A stretch of 64,000 bases of DNA from Salinivibrio sp. ES.052 (GTDB taxonomy: Bacteria; Pseudomonadota; Gammaproteobacteria; Enterobacterales; Vibrionaceae), in the NCBI RefSeq assembly GCF_900141775.1, contig NZ_FSRI01000002.1, positions 332,501 to 396,500 on the forward strand. Direction: 5' to 3'. Numbering within the stretch: position 1 is the stretch's first letter; each line of letters starts with the position of its first letter. Shown here in pieces: positions 63,754-64,000 of the stretch. The notes below the pieces were generated by a model. It made no database searches and was not told the DNA's origin. It worked only from the letters and a program-made list of their open reading frames with translations. A program made the position numbers and the translations under genes.

Positions 63754-64000
63754 TCAGGATGACGAGGTACTGCCGCCAGCTAAGCGATCGCACAACCCTT
63801 CAGGCACCATGACAAAAGCATCTTTTTGGCCGTCTTCGGTGGAGGTGCCCGCGCAGGAGCTGGTATTGGTGGCGCAGTCATTTTGTCCGGCTTTGGCGAC
63901 GCCATAGCATTTTTCTTTTTCTGCCGCATGGGCCGGTGCGCTAGTAAGTGTGGTAGCGCCTACAGCCAGTAATCCTGTCACTGCGGCGGTAACCGCTAGG
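63754..64000 (-). CDS. bufA: Bufferin-type RiPP precursor (DUF2282 family), 5' truncated
   Basis: Last 81 residues are visible; the start lies beyond the right window edge. An internal GTG at 63981 is in frame, but the hydrophobic sequence continues through it (LAVTAAVTGLLAVGATTLTS), so it is the signal peptide, cleaved near APAHA. The mature peptide of about 56 residues has the DUF2282 pattern with four cysteines: EKCYGVAKAGQNDC, SSCAGTSTEDGQKDAFVMVP and EGLCDRL. In known bufferins the two central Cys become thiooxazoles and the outer two form a disulfide, producing a periplasmic copper-binding peptide. Modification here is inferred from the adjacent bufB/bufC. Confidence 0.88.
   Translation of the reverse strand, partial: LAVTAAVTGLLAVGATTLTSAPAHAAEKEKCYGVAKAGQNDCATNTSSCAGTSTEDGQKDAFVMVPEGLCDRLAGGSTSSS

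Overview
This is a chromosome I segment from a gammaproteobacterium of the family Vibrionaceae. The gene order dnaA-dnaN-recF-gyrB, ibpA, avtA, glyS-glyQ, the ilvY/ilvC-ubiK-vexBA-vexR block, hemCDXY, cyaA/cyaY, lysA-dapF-DUF484-xerC-yigB and one complete rrn operon matches the origin-proximal part of Vibrio chromosome I. The 16S variable regions do not look like Vibrio in the strict sense. The genus could not be fixed from sequence reading alone.

Layout. 1-1.2 kb: end of a polar amino-acid ABC importer. 1.2-7.6 kb: the dnaA-dnaN-recF-gyrB replication operon, with a GATC-rich, DnaA-box-containing leader. 7.6-10.5 kb: a VOC protein, the heat-shock gene ibpA behind a sigma32-type promoter and a ROSE-like RNA thermometer, and avtA. 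Four parS-type partition sites lie between 5.1 and 10.6 kb, one of them degenerate and inside recF. 10.7-16.4 kb: glyS, glyQ, a manganese riboswitch driving the manganese exporter mneA, tusA, a small membrane protein and acuI. 16.5-17.8 kb: a complete IS3-family element. 17.8-24.2 kb: fadBA with a FadR-type operator, yigZ, trkH, hemG. 24.2-30.3 kb: an rrn operon (16S, tRNA-Ile, tRNA-Ala, 23S, 5S, tRNA-Asp) with three tandem promoters and a duplicated tRNA-Asp end plus terminator. 30.3-34.1 kb: divergent ilvY/ilvC and a second, almost identical IS3-family copy that cuts ilvC off from its terminator. 34.1-42.6 kb: ubiK, the vexRAB efflux operon, rep, a cytochrome c5 and a tRNA-Arg/His/Pro cluster. 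43.2-48.6 kb: a four-gene peptide-type ABC importer with a fused double ATPase. 48.7-57 kb: a SPOR-domain secreted protein, hemCDXY, divergent cyaA with a CRP site, cyaY. 57-61.7 kb: lptM, lysA, dapF, DUF484, xerC, yigB. 61.7-64 kb: a four-gene bufferin-type RiPP operon (DUF2282 precursor, MNIO/DUF692 enzyme, DUF2063 partner, DoxX protein), truncated by the window edge.

Most of the window is conserved housekeeping DNA. The accessory parts are the two IS copies and the bufferin-type operon. The latter belongs to a recently described copper-binding modified-peptide class and is the most unusual system here. The best non-coding signals are the parS cluster, the Mn riboswitch, the ROSE-like thermometer, the dnaA leader and the tandem rrn promoters. 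No CRISPR array, prophage or integron was seen.
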